64,000 nucleotides of DNA. Source: Bin87 sp034420475 (GTDB lineage: Bacteria > Chloroflexota > Dehalococcoidia > Lucifugimonadales > UBA3495). Below are positions 26,504 through 36,219 of the stretch, piece by piece. Below the pieces are notes generated by a model that was not told where the DNA came from, did not search any database, and was given only the letters and a program-made list of their open reading frames with translations. The position numbers and the translations under genes are program-made. The DNA is taken from positions 62,001 through 126,000 of the forward strand of contig DAOULH010000057.1 of NCBI GenBank assembly GCA_034420475.1. The letters are read 5' to 3'. How positions within the stretch are numbered: the stretch's first letter is position 1; the number at the start of each line of letters is the position of its first letter.

Positions 26504-26716
26504 ATGCAGTGCCAGATATGCAACAAGTCCGGCATGACCGGAAACAACGTGAGCCACTCCAACCGCAAGACCAAGACACGGTGGAAGGCCAACGTTCACA
26601 AGCAGACGCTAGCCATCGACGGCAAGCCGACCCGCGTGAAGATCTGCTCGCGGTGCCTGCGGACGATGTACAAGCCGCCCCGGGGCAAGAAAGCCAGGGC
26701 CCGAGCGGCCGCGTAG
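26504..26716 (+). CDS. rpmB: 50S ribosomal protein L28
   Basis: 70 residues. Zinc-ribbon type with CQIC near residue 3 and CSRC near 49, and the core GNNVSHSNRKTKTRWKANVH. It is a ribosome large-subunit protein and monocistronic here, with its own extended -10 promoter and a hairpin terminator after it. Confidence 0.97.
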   Translation: MQCQICNKSGMTGNNVSHSNRKTKTRWKANVHKQTLAIDGKPTRVKICSRCLRTMYKPPRGKKARARAAA

Positions 26717-26747
26717 CGTCAGCGCGCCGGAACCGAAAGAGTCACGG

Positions 26748-26767
26748 GGGCGAAAGATCTTTCGCCC
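26748..26767. terminator. Palindromic terminator between rpmB and rpe
   Basis: GGGCGAAAGATCTTTCGCCC is a perfect 20-bp palindrome followed by TCTAATCATTT. It sits between the convergent rpmB and rpe genes. Confidence 0.75.
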
Positions 26768-26768
26768 T

Positions 26769-27463
26769 CTAATCATTTCCGGGAGACATGCCGGATAAGG
26801 TGCCTCTCAAGGCGGACATGGCCTCCGCCACCGACTGATCTCGATTGAATATCGCCGTGCCCGCAACCAGGATTCCGGCGCCGGCAGCGACGGAATCGCG
26901 GGCCGTGTCGTCGGCCTTCACGCCGCCATCGACCTCCAGCTGCACGGGGTATCCGTTTTCGGCGATGGTGCGATAAAGCCGGCGCAGTTTTCCCAACGCC
27001 GACGGTATGAATGACTGACCGCCGAACCCCGGATTGACCGTCATCACCAGCACGATATCGAGGTACGGCAGCACCTCTTCAACCGCGGCTATCGGTGTCG
27101 CCGGATTGATGGCGACTCCAACCTCGCAGCCCTGCTCTTTGATGTAGCCGACGGTGCGGTGCAGGTGGGTACAGGCCTCGGCGTGCACCAGGACCTGGTC
27201 GCTGCTGTTCTTGACCAATCCCGGCAGCAGCCGGTCGGGCTCGTGGACCATGAGGTGGATGTTCAACGGCAGGGACGTGGCGCTCCGAATGGCGTCCACC
27301 ACCACCTCGCCGAAGGAAATGTTGGGGACGAAGCGGCCGTCCATGACGTCAACGTGGATCAGGTCGGCCCCGGCCGCCTCAGCATCCGCCACCTGCTGGG
27401 CCAGGCGACCGAAATCGGCGGCGAGGACCGACGGAGCAATCTGGACGTGCGCGGCGGTGGAGG

Positions 27464-27467
<4 letters not shown>
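26769..27467 (-). CDS. rpe: Ribulose-phosphate 3-epimerase
   Basis: 232 residues with the Rpe landmarks: SVLAADFGRL near residue 13, HVDVMDGRFVPNIS near 38 (metal-binding H and D), HLMV near 71, VMTVNPGFGGQSFI near 141 and LEVDGGV near 178. It interconverts ribulose 5-phosphate and xylulose 5-phosphate. The GTG start overlaps the argH TGA by four bases, so translation is coupled to argH. Confidence 0.97.
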
Positions 27468-28826
<1,359 letters not shown>

Positions 28827-28831
<5 letters not shown>

Positions 28832-28929
28832 TGCGACCCGGCACTTGATGCGGGGGTGGCAATCTCGTTGTGGTAAAGCGCACCGCTACCGGGCTGGGAA
28901 TGCCGCGTCGCCACGCTCCTCGCAATGAC
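28827..28929. repeat. Degenerate copy G of the palindromic repeat
   Basis: Starts GTCATTGCGACCCGGCACTT and ends CTCCTCGCAATGAC, so the arms are present but partly substituted. It overlaps the first codons of argH, whose ATG lies within the GCAATGACA motif. Confidence 0.65.
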
Positions 28930-28944
28930 AGCGAAAATCACAAC

Positions 28945-29760
28945 CTAGCCGTCCAGGTAGGCGAAGCTGGCGGCAAGGTTCTCGAAAACATCGTCGTGCG
29001 GCGGGATTTCCATGACCGCCGGCCCGTCATACGCCTTGCCCTCCAAGATGCGGCGCATGGCCCGGCAGTCCAGATCGCCATCGTCCACGCTGCCAATGGC
29101 GACGCCGTCGCGTGCCTGCTTGAAGTGCACAATCTTGATGTAGTCGGCGGGCAGGTTGGCCAATTCGTCCAACGGCTGGCTATCAGGGTGCCGGCGCAAC
29201 TGGTTGGTGGGATCGGGGCACAGGCCCAGGTACTGTCCTTCTTCTGTGGTCAGCTGGGCTCGCGCCTCGCTGACCAACAGGGCCATTGAGCGCAACGGCT
29301 GTCCCGAGTTTTCCATGGAGAAGATGACCCCCTGGCGAGCCGCCTCGCGTACCAGGGGCACAATCCGGCCCGCTGCCTCGGCGGCGTCATCGGCCGTCTC
29401 CCACGGCGTATCGGAGGTCCCGGGGTCCACGGTGCGCAGGTGGGGAGAACCTCCGCCAACCAGGCGCGCCGCCTCCAGTTGGGACTGATACAGGCCGCCC
29501 TGAGGGTCGATGTCGGTGGTGATGCACGGCAGCGCAACGGCTAGGTCGAAGGTGAGCTCCGGGAACCGGACCACGACATCGGCGAGGGCGGTCAGGTTTG
29601 GCCGCCAGTCCTGACCTTCGCCCGATTCCGCAAGACCCAGACAAGTCTGGCGCAGTTCGACGTGACGCGCGCCGCGGTCCTGTGCGCTTGCGATGAGATC
29701 GGCCAGGTCGGCGTCGTCCAGTTGGTTCCGCCAGGAATTGGTAATCGCGCCGTAGATCAT
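28945..29760 (-). CDS. Sugar phosphate isomerase/epimerase-like TIM-barrel protein
   Basis: 271 residues from MIYGAITNSW. The xylose-isomerase-like TIM-barrel pattern shows metal-binding candidates E in HVELRQ, E in FSMENSGQ, D in CPDPTN, H in KIVHFKQ, and E in AVMEIPPHDD. The start at 29760 has GGAG upstream. It probably acts on a sugar or keto-acid; substrate unknown. It lies immediately upstream of argH on the same strand. Confidence 0.83.
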   Translation of the reverse strand: MIYGAITNSWRNQLDDADLADLIASAQDRGARHVELRQTCLGLAESGEGQDWRPNLTALADVVVRFPELTFDLAVALPCITTDIDPQGGLYQSQLEAARLVGGGSPHLRTVDPGTSDTPWETADDAAEAAGRIVPLVREAARQGVIFSMENSGQPLRSMALLVSEARAQLTTEEGQYLGLCPDPTNQLRRHPDSQPLDELANLPADYIKIVHFKQARDGVAIGSVDDGDLDCRAMRRILEGKAYDGPAVMEIPPHDDVFENLAASFAYLDG

Positions 29761-29866
29761 GGTATTCCGTCTCCCCTGCAATCTGGCAGCGACGCGCCAT
29801 GGTTGGTGCATCGCCCGCCCAAACTATACCGCAGCGGAGGATTGCGCTCAACAGCGAGTGTGGTGA

Positions 29867-30024
29867 CGTAAGTGTTCAGAATCCAGGGGATTGTCATTGC
29901 GAGCGTAGCGCGGCAATCTCGTCGGCGCCGGGGGTCCTTCAGGGCAGACGTTGCTGCTATGGCGTCGAGATTGACACGGCGCAAGCGCCTCGCAATGACA
30001 CTTCCCCACAAGTCTGAACAGTTA
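29867..30024. mobile_element. MITE-like element, copy H
   Basis: 158 bp with left end GTAAGTGTTCAGAATCCAGG and right end GTCTGAACAGTTAC. Flanking 8-mers GTGGTGAC and TTCGTGAC match at 6 of 8. It fills much of the 356-bp interval before the pterin dehydratase gene. Confidence 0.87.
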
Positions 30025-30062
30025 CTTCGTGACGCATTCGTCGCCGGGCGGAGGAAGCCCTG

Positions 30063-30071
30063 TGCTAGAAT
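30063..30071 (+). promoter_or_regulatory. Extended -10 promoter of the pterin dehydratase operon
   Basis: TGCTAGAAT, 45 bp upstream of ATG 30117, of the same type as the rpmB and FIST promoters. Confidence 0.55.
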
Positions 30072-30116
30072 TGCGATGCGAACAAATGCCCATCAAAACC
30101 AGCAGGAGGTCAACCG

Positions 30117-30476
30117 ATGGCCGAGTTGTACAGCGAACGATGCACCGCCTGCCGCCGCGATTCTCCCCACGTCACTGAAGCGGAAATCACGGAGTTGCAC
30201 CCGGCGGTGAACGATTGGTCACTGATTGACGAAACAGGAATTCCGAAGCTGGACCGGCAGTTCCGGTTCCAGAATTTCGTGCAGGCGCTGGAGTTCACCA
30301 ACGCGCTGGGCGAGTTGGCGGAATCTGAGGGTCACCACCCCAGGCTGACCACCGAATGGGGGCGGGTCAGCGTGACTTGGTGGACGCACAAGATCCGCAA
30401 CCTCCATCGCAACGATTTCATCATGGCCGCGAAGACGGACCAGTTGTACGCTGAGCACGCGCCGTCGGAAAGGTAA
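30117..30476 (+). CDS. 4a-hydroxytetrahydrobiopterin dehydratase (PCD/DCoH family)
   Basis: 119 residues with the hallmark EGHHPRLTTEWGRVSVTWW near residues 71-89 and THKIRNLHRND following. The N-terminus has an extra C-rich lead (CTACRR). A strong AGGAGG precedes the ATG. It recycles the pterin cofactor of aromatic amino acid hydroxylases, or may act in molybdopterin-like pterin metabolism. Its stop overlaps the start of the DUF4365 gene (TAATG). Confidence 0.92.
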   Translation: MAELYSERCTACRRDSPHVTEAEITELHPAVNDWSLIDETGIPKLDRQFRFQNFVQALEFTNALGELAESEGHHPRLTTEWGRVSVTWWTHKIRNLHRNDFIMAAKTDQLYAEHAPSER

Positions 30477-30967
30477 TGCCGCGAATGGATCTGAACACGC
30501 GGAAGGAGCGATTTTCGCTGGCCTACATCAACGCGGTGGCAACACGTGCTGATTATCAGATAGTCGAGCCGCCAGTGGACCGGGACAGTGTGGACGGGGT
30601 TTTGATGGGAGACTCCGGGCGGCGGCCCAGGATTGAGTTTCAAGCAAAAGCCACGTCGCGAGACCTGATCCGTGGAGAACGTGTAGCATTTCCTCTTTCA
30701 ATCAAGAATTATGACGACTTGCGGGCGGATGTCCAAACTCCGCGTATCCTGATAGTGGTTCTGATGCCAGACAATGAAACGGAATGGCTGGCTCAAACTG
30801 ACGCGGAACTTTGCCTGCGCTGCTGCGGTTATTGGCTTTCGCTGGCGAACCGACCGGCGGAGGTCAACAGCGACAACGTAACGGTCCATATCCCACTTGC
30901 CAACGTTTTCAGCAGTTCTCAGCTTGCCGATCTGATGGGCAAGGCAGAAAGGGGTGAAACGCTGTGA
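30476..30967 (+). CDS. DUF4365 nuclease-like protein
   Basis: 163 residues. The DUF4365 pattern is visible: RKERFSLAYINAVATRADY, DRDSVDGVLMGD, IEFQAKAT (probable PD-(D/E)xK ExK) and NYDDLRADVQTPRILIVVL. Its ATG overlaps the pterin dehydratase stop, and its TGA overlaps the next gene's GTG, so all three are translationally coupled. Confidence 0.83.
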   Translation: MPRMDLNTRKERFSLAYINAVATRADYQIVEPPVDRDSVDGVLMGDSGRRPRIEFQAKATSRDLIRGERVAFPLSIKNYDDLRADVQTPRILIVVLMPDNETEWLAQTDAELCLRCCGYWLSLANRPAEVNSDNVTVHIPLANVFSSSQLADLMGKAERGETL

Positions 30968-32049
30968 AGGTACAAATTAAAGATAGGGATGCTCTGTCGT
31001 CATTGACGACTTCCAACCTGCGCTCGTACCTGCTATCGCGAGGCTGGGCTGACAACGGTTTTTGGGGGGAACGGGCGATCATATACGGGAAAGAATATGC
31101 AGGGCGGGATTGGGAAATTCTAATACCGCTCCGGGATACGGTGGCCGACTACGCCGAGGTTATGGCTGAGGCAGTTGCGGTTCTGGCAACTGTTGAAGAG
31201 AGGTCGCAGCTGGACGTGTTCCATGATTTGGCAGGCGAGGGCGCTGATACCGTGGCGGCGACTCCATTGAACGGATCCGGCAAAGAAGGTGACAACATGG
31301 CCACGCCAAAACTCGCGAGACTGGAGCGCGTTGACCTGCGTGAGGAATGGAAAACCGAAGCGCAGGATTTCACGCCGTGGCTGGCGCAGGCAGACAATCT
31401 GGCTTTGCTGTCCGAAACCTTGAATATGGAACTGAAGACGATGGGTCAAGAGGCAAGCGTCGGACCGTTCCGCGCCGATATTCTGTGTCGGGATACGTTG
31501 GACGACTCCTGGGTGCTGATTGAAAACCAGCTTGAGCGCACCGACCATACCCACTTAGGGCAATTGCTAACCTATGCCGCCGGATTGCAGACCGTAACCA
31601 TCATCTGGGTTGCGGCAACTTTTAACGATGAACACCGCGCTGCGCTGGACTGGCTGAACGAAATTACCGATGAAAGGTTTCGGTTTTTCGGTCTGGAAGT
31701 GGAACTGTGGAAGATTGGCGATTCGCCGGCTGCCCCCAAGTTCAACATCGTCTCGAAACCTAACGAGTGGGCACACTCCGCCAGTAAAGCCACCCGGCGT
31801 CCTCGTTTTACCGACTTAGCCGAACGCAACCTGGGTATTGTCCAAATGCGACTGGACGGTAAGACCGTTGGCGAAGTGGCAGCACACTTCGGGCTTGGCA
31901 ATCAGCGCGTGTCAGACATATTCAGCGCAGTCAGGAGGATAGCGCTCGGCGAAGCCTACGGACAGTTTGCTAAGACAGCAGGTGTCTCTCAAGAAATGGC
32001 AGATCAAATCATTACCGCCATCGGCGGAGCCGAGATGTTTGCTGGTTAG
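30964..32049 (+). CDS. Fusion protein: N-terminal unknown domain, DUF4268-like nuclease, HTH tail
   Basis: 361 residues. Residues 1-110 are a domain I do not recognise (LTTSNLRSYLLSRGW, DYAEVMAEAVAVLA). Residues 112-275 match a nuclease-like domain: WKTEAQDFTPWLAQADNL, VGPFRADILCRDT, IENQLERTDHTHLGQLLTYAA, LDWLNEIT. Residues 285-325 carry a helix-turn-helix. The ATG at 31297 starts the nuclease part and has AAGGTG before it, so the protein may be a fusion that can also make a shorter product. Confidence 0.75.
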   Translation: MKVQIKDRDALSSLTTSNLRSYLLSRGWADNGFWGERAIIYGKEYAGRDWEILIPLRDTVADYAEVMAEAVAVLATVEERSQLDVFHDLAGEGADTVAATPLNGSGKEGDNMATPKLARLERVDLREEWKTEAQDFTPWLAQADNLALLSETLNMELKTMGQEASVGPFRADILCRDTLDDSWVLIENQLERTDHTHLGQLLTYAAGLQTVTIIWVAATFNDEHRAALDWLNEITDERFRFFGLEVELWKIGDSPAAPKFNIVSKPNEWAHSASKATRRPRFTDLAERNLGIVQMRLDGKTVGEVAAHFGLGNQRVSDIFSAVRRIALGEAYGQFAKTAGVSQEMADQIITAIGGAEMFAG

Positions 32050-32132
32050 CAGCAGCGCAGACAACGTAAGTTCCAATCAGTGGGGCCTACTGTGTGATGC
32101 TATGGTAACCAAATTTTAAGGAGCCAACCCCC

Positions 32133-33155
32133 ATGCGAGTTGTTTATTCCCTCCGATCCCGTGACCTCAACGCCGTGGCCGCCGAGGCGGCGTGGGCGGA
32201 GTCCATGGGATACGACGGCGTTTCCACCAACGAAACGGCCCACGATCCTTTTCTGCCCCTTGCCGTGGCGGCGACGTCGACCAGTCGCGTAACCCTGGAA
32301 ACGCACGTGGCCATCGCCTTCCCGCGTTCTCCCATGGTGGTGGCCTACACGGCGCGAGACCTCCAGGACAACAGCGGCGGGCGGTTCCGCCTGGGTTTGG
32401 GGACACAGGTGAAAGGACACATCGAGCGGAGGTTCTCCACTCGCTGGACCGGGTCCGCCGGGCCCCGCCTGCGGGAATACGTCCAATCGCTGCACGCCAT
32501 CTGGAACTGCTGGGACACCGGCAGCAACCTGGAATACGCCGGAGATTTCTATCAGTTCTCGCTGATGACGCCGTTCTTCAGTCCCGGCCCAAGCGAGTAC
32601 GCCCATCCCGAGGTGTACACCGCGGCCGTCAACGGATACAACTGCCTCGTGGCCGGAGAGTGCAGCGACGGTCTGATGCTGCACAGCCTGGTGTCTCCGG
32701 AGTACGTGCGGCAGGTGGTTCAGCCCAACGTCGCCGAGGGCGCCCGCCGCGCCGGCCGTAGCGCTGAAGACGTATCCGTAGTCGGCGGGGGTTTCATCGT
32801 CACCGGGCACAACCGGGCCGCCATCGCCGAGGCCGCCGAGGAGACCAAGCGTCGCATCGCCTTCTATTCGTCCACCCGGACGTACTTCCCCGTCCTGGAA
32901 TGCCACGGGTTTGAGGATATCGGGCGGCAACTCCACGTCATGTCGCGCGAGGGCAAATGGGCCGAAATGGGCGATCTGGTCACCGACGACATGCTCAACG
33001 CCTTCGCCATTATTGGCGAGTATGACGAAATCCCCGGCATGTTCAAGGAGCGGTACGGCGGGCTGGTGGACGAGATGCACTTCTCCATCCAGACTTCCAG
33101 CGACGCCGAGCAAGGGCAGTTGCGCCGTATCGTCCGCGAGTTGCAGGAGCAGTAG
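32133..33155 (+). CDS. LLM-class F420-dependent oxidoreductase-like protein
   Basis: 340 residues of the luciferase fold: MGYDGVSTNETAHDPFLPLA, VTLETHVAIAFPRSP, GRFRLGLGTQVKGHIERRF. The pattern fits the TIGR03617-like F420-dependent group. A good AAGGAG precedes the ATG, and TGCTATGGT (32098-32106) is an extended -10 candidate. It is only distantly similar to the other luciferase-like gene at 16771. Substrate unknown. Confidence 0.88.
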   Translation: MRVVYSLRSRDLNAVAAEAAWAESMGYDGVSTNETAHDPFLPLAVAATSTSRVTLETHVAIAFPRSPMVVAYTARDLQDNSGGRFRLGLGTQVKGHIERRFSTRWTGSAGPRLREYVQSLHAIWNCWDTGSNLEYAGDFYQFSLMTPFFSPGPSEYAHPEVYTAAVNGYNCLVAGECSDGLMLHSLVSPEYVRQVVQPNVAEGARRAGRSAEDVSVVGGGFIVTGHNRAAIAEAAEETKRRIAFYSSTRTYFPVLECHGFEDIGRQLHVMSREGKWAEMGDLVTDDMLNAFAIIGEYDEIPGMFKERYGGLVDEMHFSIQTSSDAEQGQLRRIVRELQEQ

Positions 33156-33164
33156 TCTGCACCA

Positions 33165-33911
33165 ATGGGAGAAGCGTCCGCGGTTTCGTCCCTGAATGCC
33201 GCGCGGTTCAAGCTCGGCAGCGAATCGGACCTGGCCTACAGGCTGAAGTGGGAAGCCTGGGAATGGCTTTATTCCGAAGCACGCTGCCGGTGCATCGGCC
33301 TCGAGGTGAGGTTGCAAGGGCCCTGGGGCGCCGTGATCGACGTGGCAGGTGTCGGGCCGGGCAACGTCATCTACGCGGTGGAAGTGAAAGCATCCCGAGC
33401 GGATTTCGCACGGGATAACCACACCGCAGCAGACATTGATCGCCTACGGAGGCGCCAGGACGCCCTCAAGCGACGGATCGAATTGGCCCGTGCACCCGGT
33501 TACCGGCCCTGGAACGGCGACGGCAATCGGCTGGAGCAGGAGGCCGAGCGATTGCAGGAACGGTTGGCGACGGTCTCAACCAAGTTCCACAACCCGCGTT
33601 TCCTGAGCATCGCCGACTACCACTACATCATGGCGCCACGTGGTGTAGTGCTGACCGAAATGATCCCGCCGGGTTGGGGCCTGTTGGAACCCGGCCCCGC
33701 TGAAACCGTGGCGGCGCCGGCCAAAGCTATCCGCAAAAACACGGGCATCGTCTCAAACGTGCTGCGCGCTATAGCCCGGGCAAACGCCACTGCCATGATG
33801 CGGGCGCATGGGGTGACATTCGGTACGGAAGGCACGACGTTTCCGCGCCCCGACAACGGCGCGATCAGTCCCAGCGCACCAAACTCGCTGCCGGCAAGAA
33901 CGATACGCTGA
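33165..33911 (+). CDS. PD-(D/E)xK nuclease-like protein, MmcB-like
   Basis: 248 residues. An N-terminal RLKWEAWEWLYSEARCRC is followed by IDVAGVGPGNVIYAVEVKASRADF, which gives a probable D...ExK nuclease core near residues 65-85. A helical region follows with many Arg residues. MmcB-type proteins have been linked to DNA repair, but the assignment is by motif only. Confidence 0.7.
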   Translation: MGEASAVSSLNAARFKLGSESDLAYRLKWEAWEWLYSEARCRCIGLEVRLQGPWGAVIDVAGVGPGNVIYAVEVKASRADFARDNHTAADIDRLRRRQDALKRRIELARAPGYRPWNGDGNRLEQEAERLQERLATVSTKFHNPRFLSIADYHYIMAPRGVVLTEMIPPGWGLLEPGPAETVAAPAKAIRKNTGIVSNVLRAIARANATAMMRAHGVTFGTEGTTFPRPDNGAISPSAPNSLPARTIR

Positions 33912-33931
33912 GCGGCAACCGGAGGAAGAAC

Positions 33932-34537
33932 ATGCCAGAAATCACCATTGATCCCAGACACACTGCGCTGCTGATTCAGGACATGCAGAACGAGTTGATC
34001 AAAGGCGGCGCGATGCCGGTCCAACCCCTCTCGGGCGCGGAGATCATAGGGAATAGCGTCCGGCTGCTGGAAAAGGCCAGGGCGTCGGGCATGGCAGTGC
34101 TCTACGTGGTGGTGAACCGCCGACCCGACCGTCGTGACGCGCCACGGCCGCCTTTCGGAGCGCCCGCCAGCGCCGCCGATGCGGGTCCCCGCCTGACCGC
34201 CGGAACGCACGACGCCGAGGTGGTCGAAGAACTTGCCCCACGGCCGGAAGACCCGGTGGTGATCAAACACACGACCAGCCCGTTCAACACCACGGACATC
34301 GAGGTCTATCTGCGTCGGTTCGGGATAACCACGCTCATTCTCACGGGATATTCGACCACCGGCGTGGTGGAAGGATCGCTGCGAGACGCCCGGGACCAAG
34401 ACTACGACTGCATCGTGGTTCGGGACTGTTGCGCGGCCGGTACCGCCGCCGAGCACGATGTGTGCATGGACATCATCTTCCCGCGCATGGCCTGGGTGGC
34501 GACTGCCGATGAGGTGATAGCCGCGATAGCTGCCTGA
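33932..34537 (+). CDS. Isochorismatase-family hydrolase lacking the usual cysteine
   Basis: 201 residues. The Asp of LLIQDMQNE is near 17 and the Lys of VVIKHTTSPF near 111. Where cysteine hydrolases have the conserved VCVEST, this protein reads TTGVVEGSL, so no catalytic Cys is present. True isochorismatases also lack Cys, so this may be an isochorismatase-like or other Cys-free member. GGAGGAAG precedes the ATG. Confidence 0.85.
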   Translation: MPEITIDPRHTALLIQDMQNELIKGGAMPVQPLSGAEIIGNSVRLLEKARASGMAVLYVVVNRRPDRRDAPRPPFGAPASAADAGPRLTAGTHDAEVVEELAPRPEDPVVIKHTTSPFNTTDIEVYLRRFGITTLILTGYSTTGVVEGSLRDARDQDYDCIVVRDCCAAGTAAEHDVCMDIIFPRMAWVATADEVIAAIAA

Positions 34538-34559
34538 GTTGTCCGGGTCGCGATGCGAT

Positions 34560-35264
34560 CTATTCCGTGGGAGAATCGCGGTCAGCCAATGCGTGCCAGT
34601 ACACTTGCCCGCTGTCGATTGTGTCCTGAATGCGGTAGTCGTTACGAACGCTGGCGATGCTCGAGTGGGTAGGTTGGCCGGTGAAGCGGGCCAGGAATCC
34701 GGCGTTTCTGATGGCGCGACGGGTATCACGCTCGTCCGCCACATTGGAAATTTCCACGGCGATGTAGTGAACCACCCCGTCCGCGTCAGCAGCCTCTATG
34801 ACCAAATCGGCGCGGCGGAAACTCTGCAGCTCCGACGTGGCAATACCGGTCGTATCTGAGGTTCGGAGCAATTCCCTCAGGTCATCCCTGGTTAATGTGC
34901 GCAGCATCCGGAACCCCATATCCTCTGCGATATCCTCAGCCTCGCCAACGGCGATGTTCCGAGCGTATTCACCCCGCATATTCGAGATGTCGTCCTCGAT
35001 TCTTCCAAACCGCAGATCGGTTCGGACCATGAAACCTTCCACCCGGTCATTGAACTGCCGCTGTTCGTCAATGAACTGATCGGTTTTCTCAATGAACCGA
35101 TCAGTCTTCTCCATGAACTGCTCAGTTTTCGTCACGAACCTGTCGAAGCGGGCCGGCAGGCTGAGTAACTCCTCGGTGAGGATTTCGCGCCGTACTTCCG
35201 CCTTCCACTCCGGGTTTTCGCGGAGTACGCGCAGTAAGTCGTCGCTGGTGTGAATGATGACCAT
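34560..35264 (-). CDS. Coiled-coil plus PD-(D/E)xK-like protein
   Basis: 234 residues. Residues 40-85 form a coiled coil with repeated TEQFMEKTDRFIEKTDQF units. The C-terminal half contains RADLVIEAADADGVVHYIAVEIS, which fits a nuclease-like core. This architecture (DUF3782-like) is common in large families of unknown function. It lies between isochorismatase and PIG-L genes on the opposite strand. Confidence 0.72.
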   Translation of the reverse strand: MVIIHTSDDLLRVLRENPEWKAEVRREILTEELLSLPARFDRFVTKTEQFMEKTDRFIEKTDQFIDEQRQFNDRVEGFMVRTDLRFGRIEDDISNMRGEYARNIAVGEAEDIAEDMGFRMLRTLTRDDLRELLRTSDTTGIATSELQSFRRADLVIEAADADGVVHYIAVEISNVADERDTRRAIRNAGFLARFTGQPTHSSIASVRNDYRIQDTIDSGQVYWHALADRDSPTE

Positions 35265-35306
35265 GATTAGCTTTCCGTGGCTTCAATTATACGTGAGACG
35301 GGGGAG

Positions 35307-36119
35307 CTAACGGTTCAGCAGCCACCAATCGTCGGTGCCGAGGTTGAAGTCGATGCGTCGGAACCCTTCGGCGAAGGGCACGCCGCAACGTTCGCCCTGT
35401 AATCGGCAACCTTCGGTCATGCGATCCAGGCGTTGGGCCCTGGTGCGGGCGCTGATTTGGGAGGCGTGCTGGCTGAGGGCCTCGGCTTTCCGGAGTATGT
35501 GCTCCTCGGTGATTGAGATGAAAGTGTCCGGCCGCTCGGACCCCCAGAGCAGGGCCTCCCGGACCCGGTGCGGCTCCAATCCTTCTTCCTCAATCTGCTC
35601 CGGAAAATCCTGCCAGCTCCAGGCATAGGAGAACGCCGCGTCCAGAGCGGCCTGCCCGCTGTGCCGGTGGTCACGGTGAGTATGCGAGGTGACGCGATAG
35701 GGGTCGATACCGAAAACTACCTCGGGTTTGTGACGCCGGATTTCGCGAACCACCTGCCCGCGATACTGGTGCGTGTCCTCCAGTTCGCCGTCGCCGTAAC
35801 GGAGGAACACGACCTCGGAGACACCGAGCACGTTGGCGGCGTTCTGCTGCTCAATCTCCCGGGTCGCCGCCAGAGACTCGGGGGTAAACGAGCGGTCGCC
35901 GGTGCCCTTGTTGCCGTTGGTGCACATCAGGATGACTACCTTGGTGCCGGACTCGGCGATCCACTTGGCCATGGTCGCGCCGCAGCCGCCCTCGGCGTCG
36001 TCGGGATGGGGCGTGACCACCAGGGCGCGGCGCGGCGCTTCAGTCATCACCCGAGGTTCGGGAGCATACTCCTGATTGGGGTAGCCCCAGCCGTCGATTC
36101 CGTGCGGTCTGCTGGTCAT
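35307..36119 (-). CDS. PIG-L family deacetylase
   Basis: 270 residues from MTSRPHG. The zinc motif PHPDDAEGG is near residue 37, and HTHRDHR near 143 gives the second His. The family removes acetyl groups from N-acetylglucosaminyl conjugates (mycothiol, bacillithiol or glycolipid pathways). A start at 36119 is supported by ACGGAG. Confidence 0.88.
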   Translation of the reverse strand: MTSRPHGIDGWGYPNQEYAPEPRVMTEAPRRALVVTPHPDDAEGGCGATMAKWIAESGTKVVILMCTNGNKGTGDRSFTPESLAATREIEQQNAANVLGVSEVVFLRYGDGELEDTHQYRGQVVREIRRHKPEVVFGIDPYRVTSHTHRDHRHSGQAALDAAFSYAWSWQDFPEQIEEEGLEPHRVREALLWGSERPDTFISITEEHILRKAEALSQHASQISARTRAQRLDRMTEGCRLQGERCGVPFAEGFRRIDFNLGTDDWWLLNR

Positions 36120-36219
36120 ATCGGCGCTCCGTCGGTGTTGGAATGGGTAGGGGCGAATGATCATTCGCCCCTGAATGGTCTGGGTTCGGGCTTTCCCGGC
36201 GCGGACTGCGCGGCGCAGC

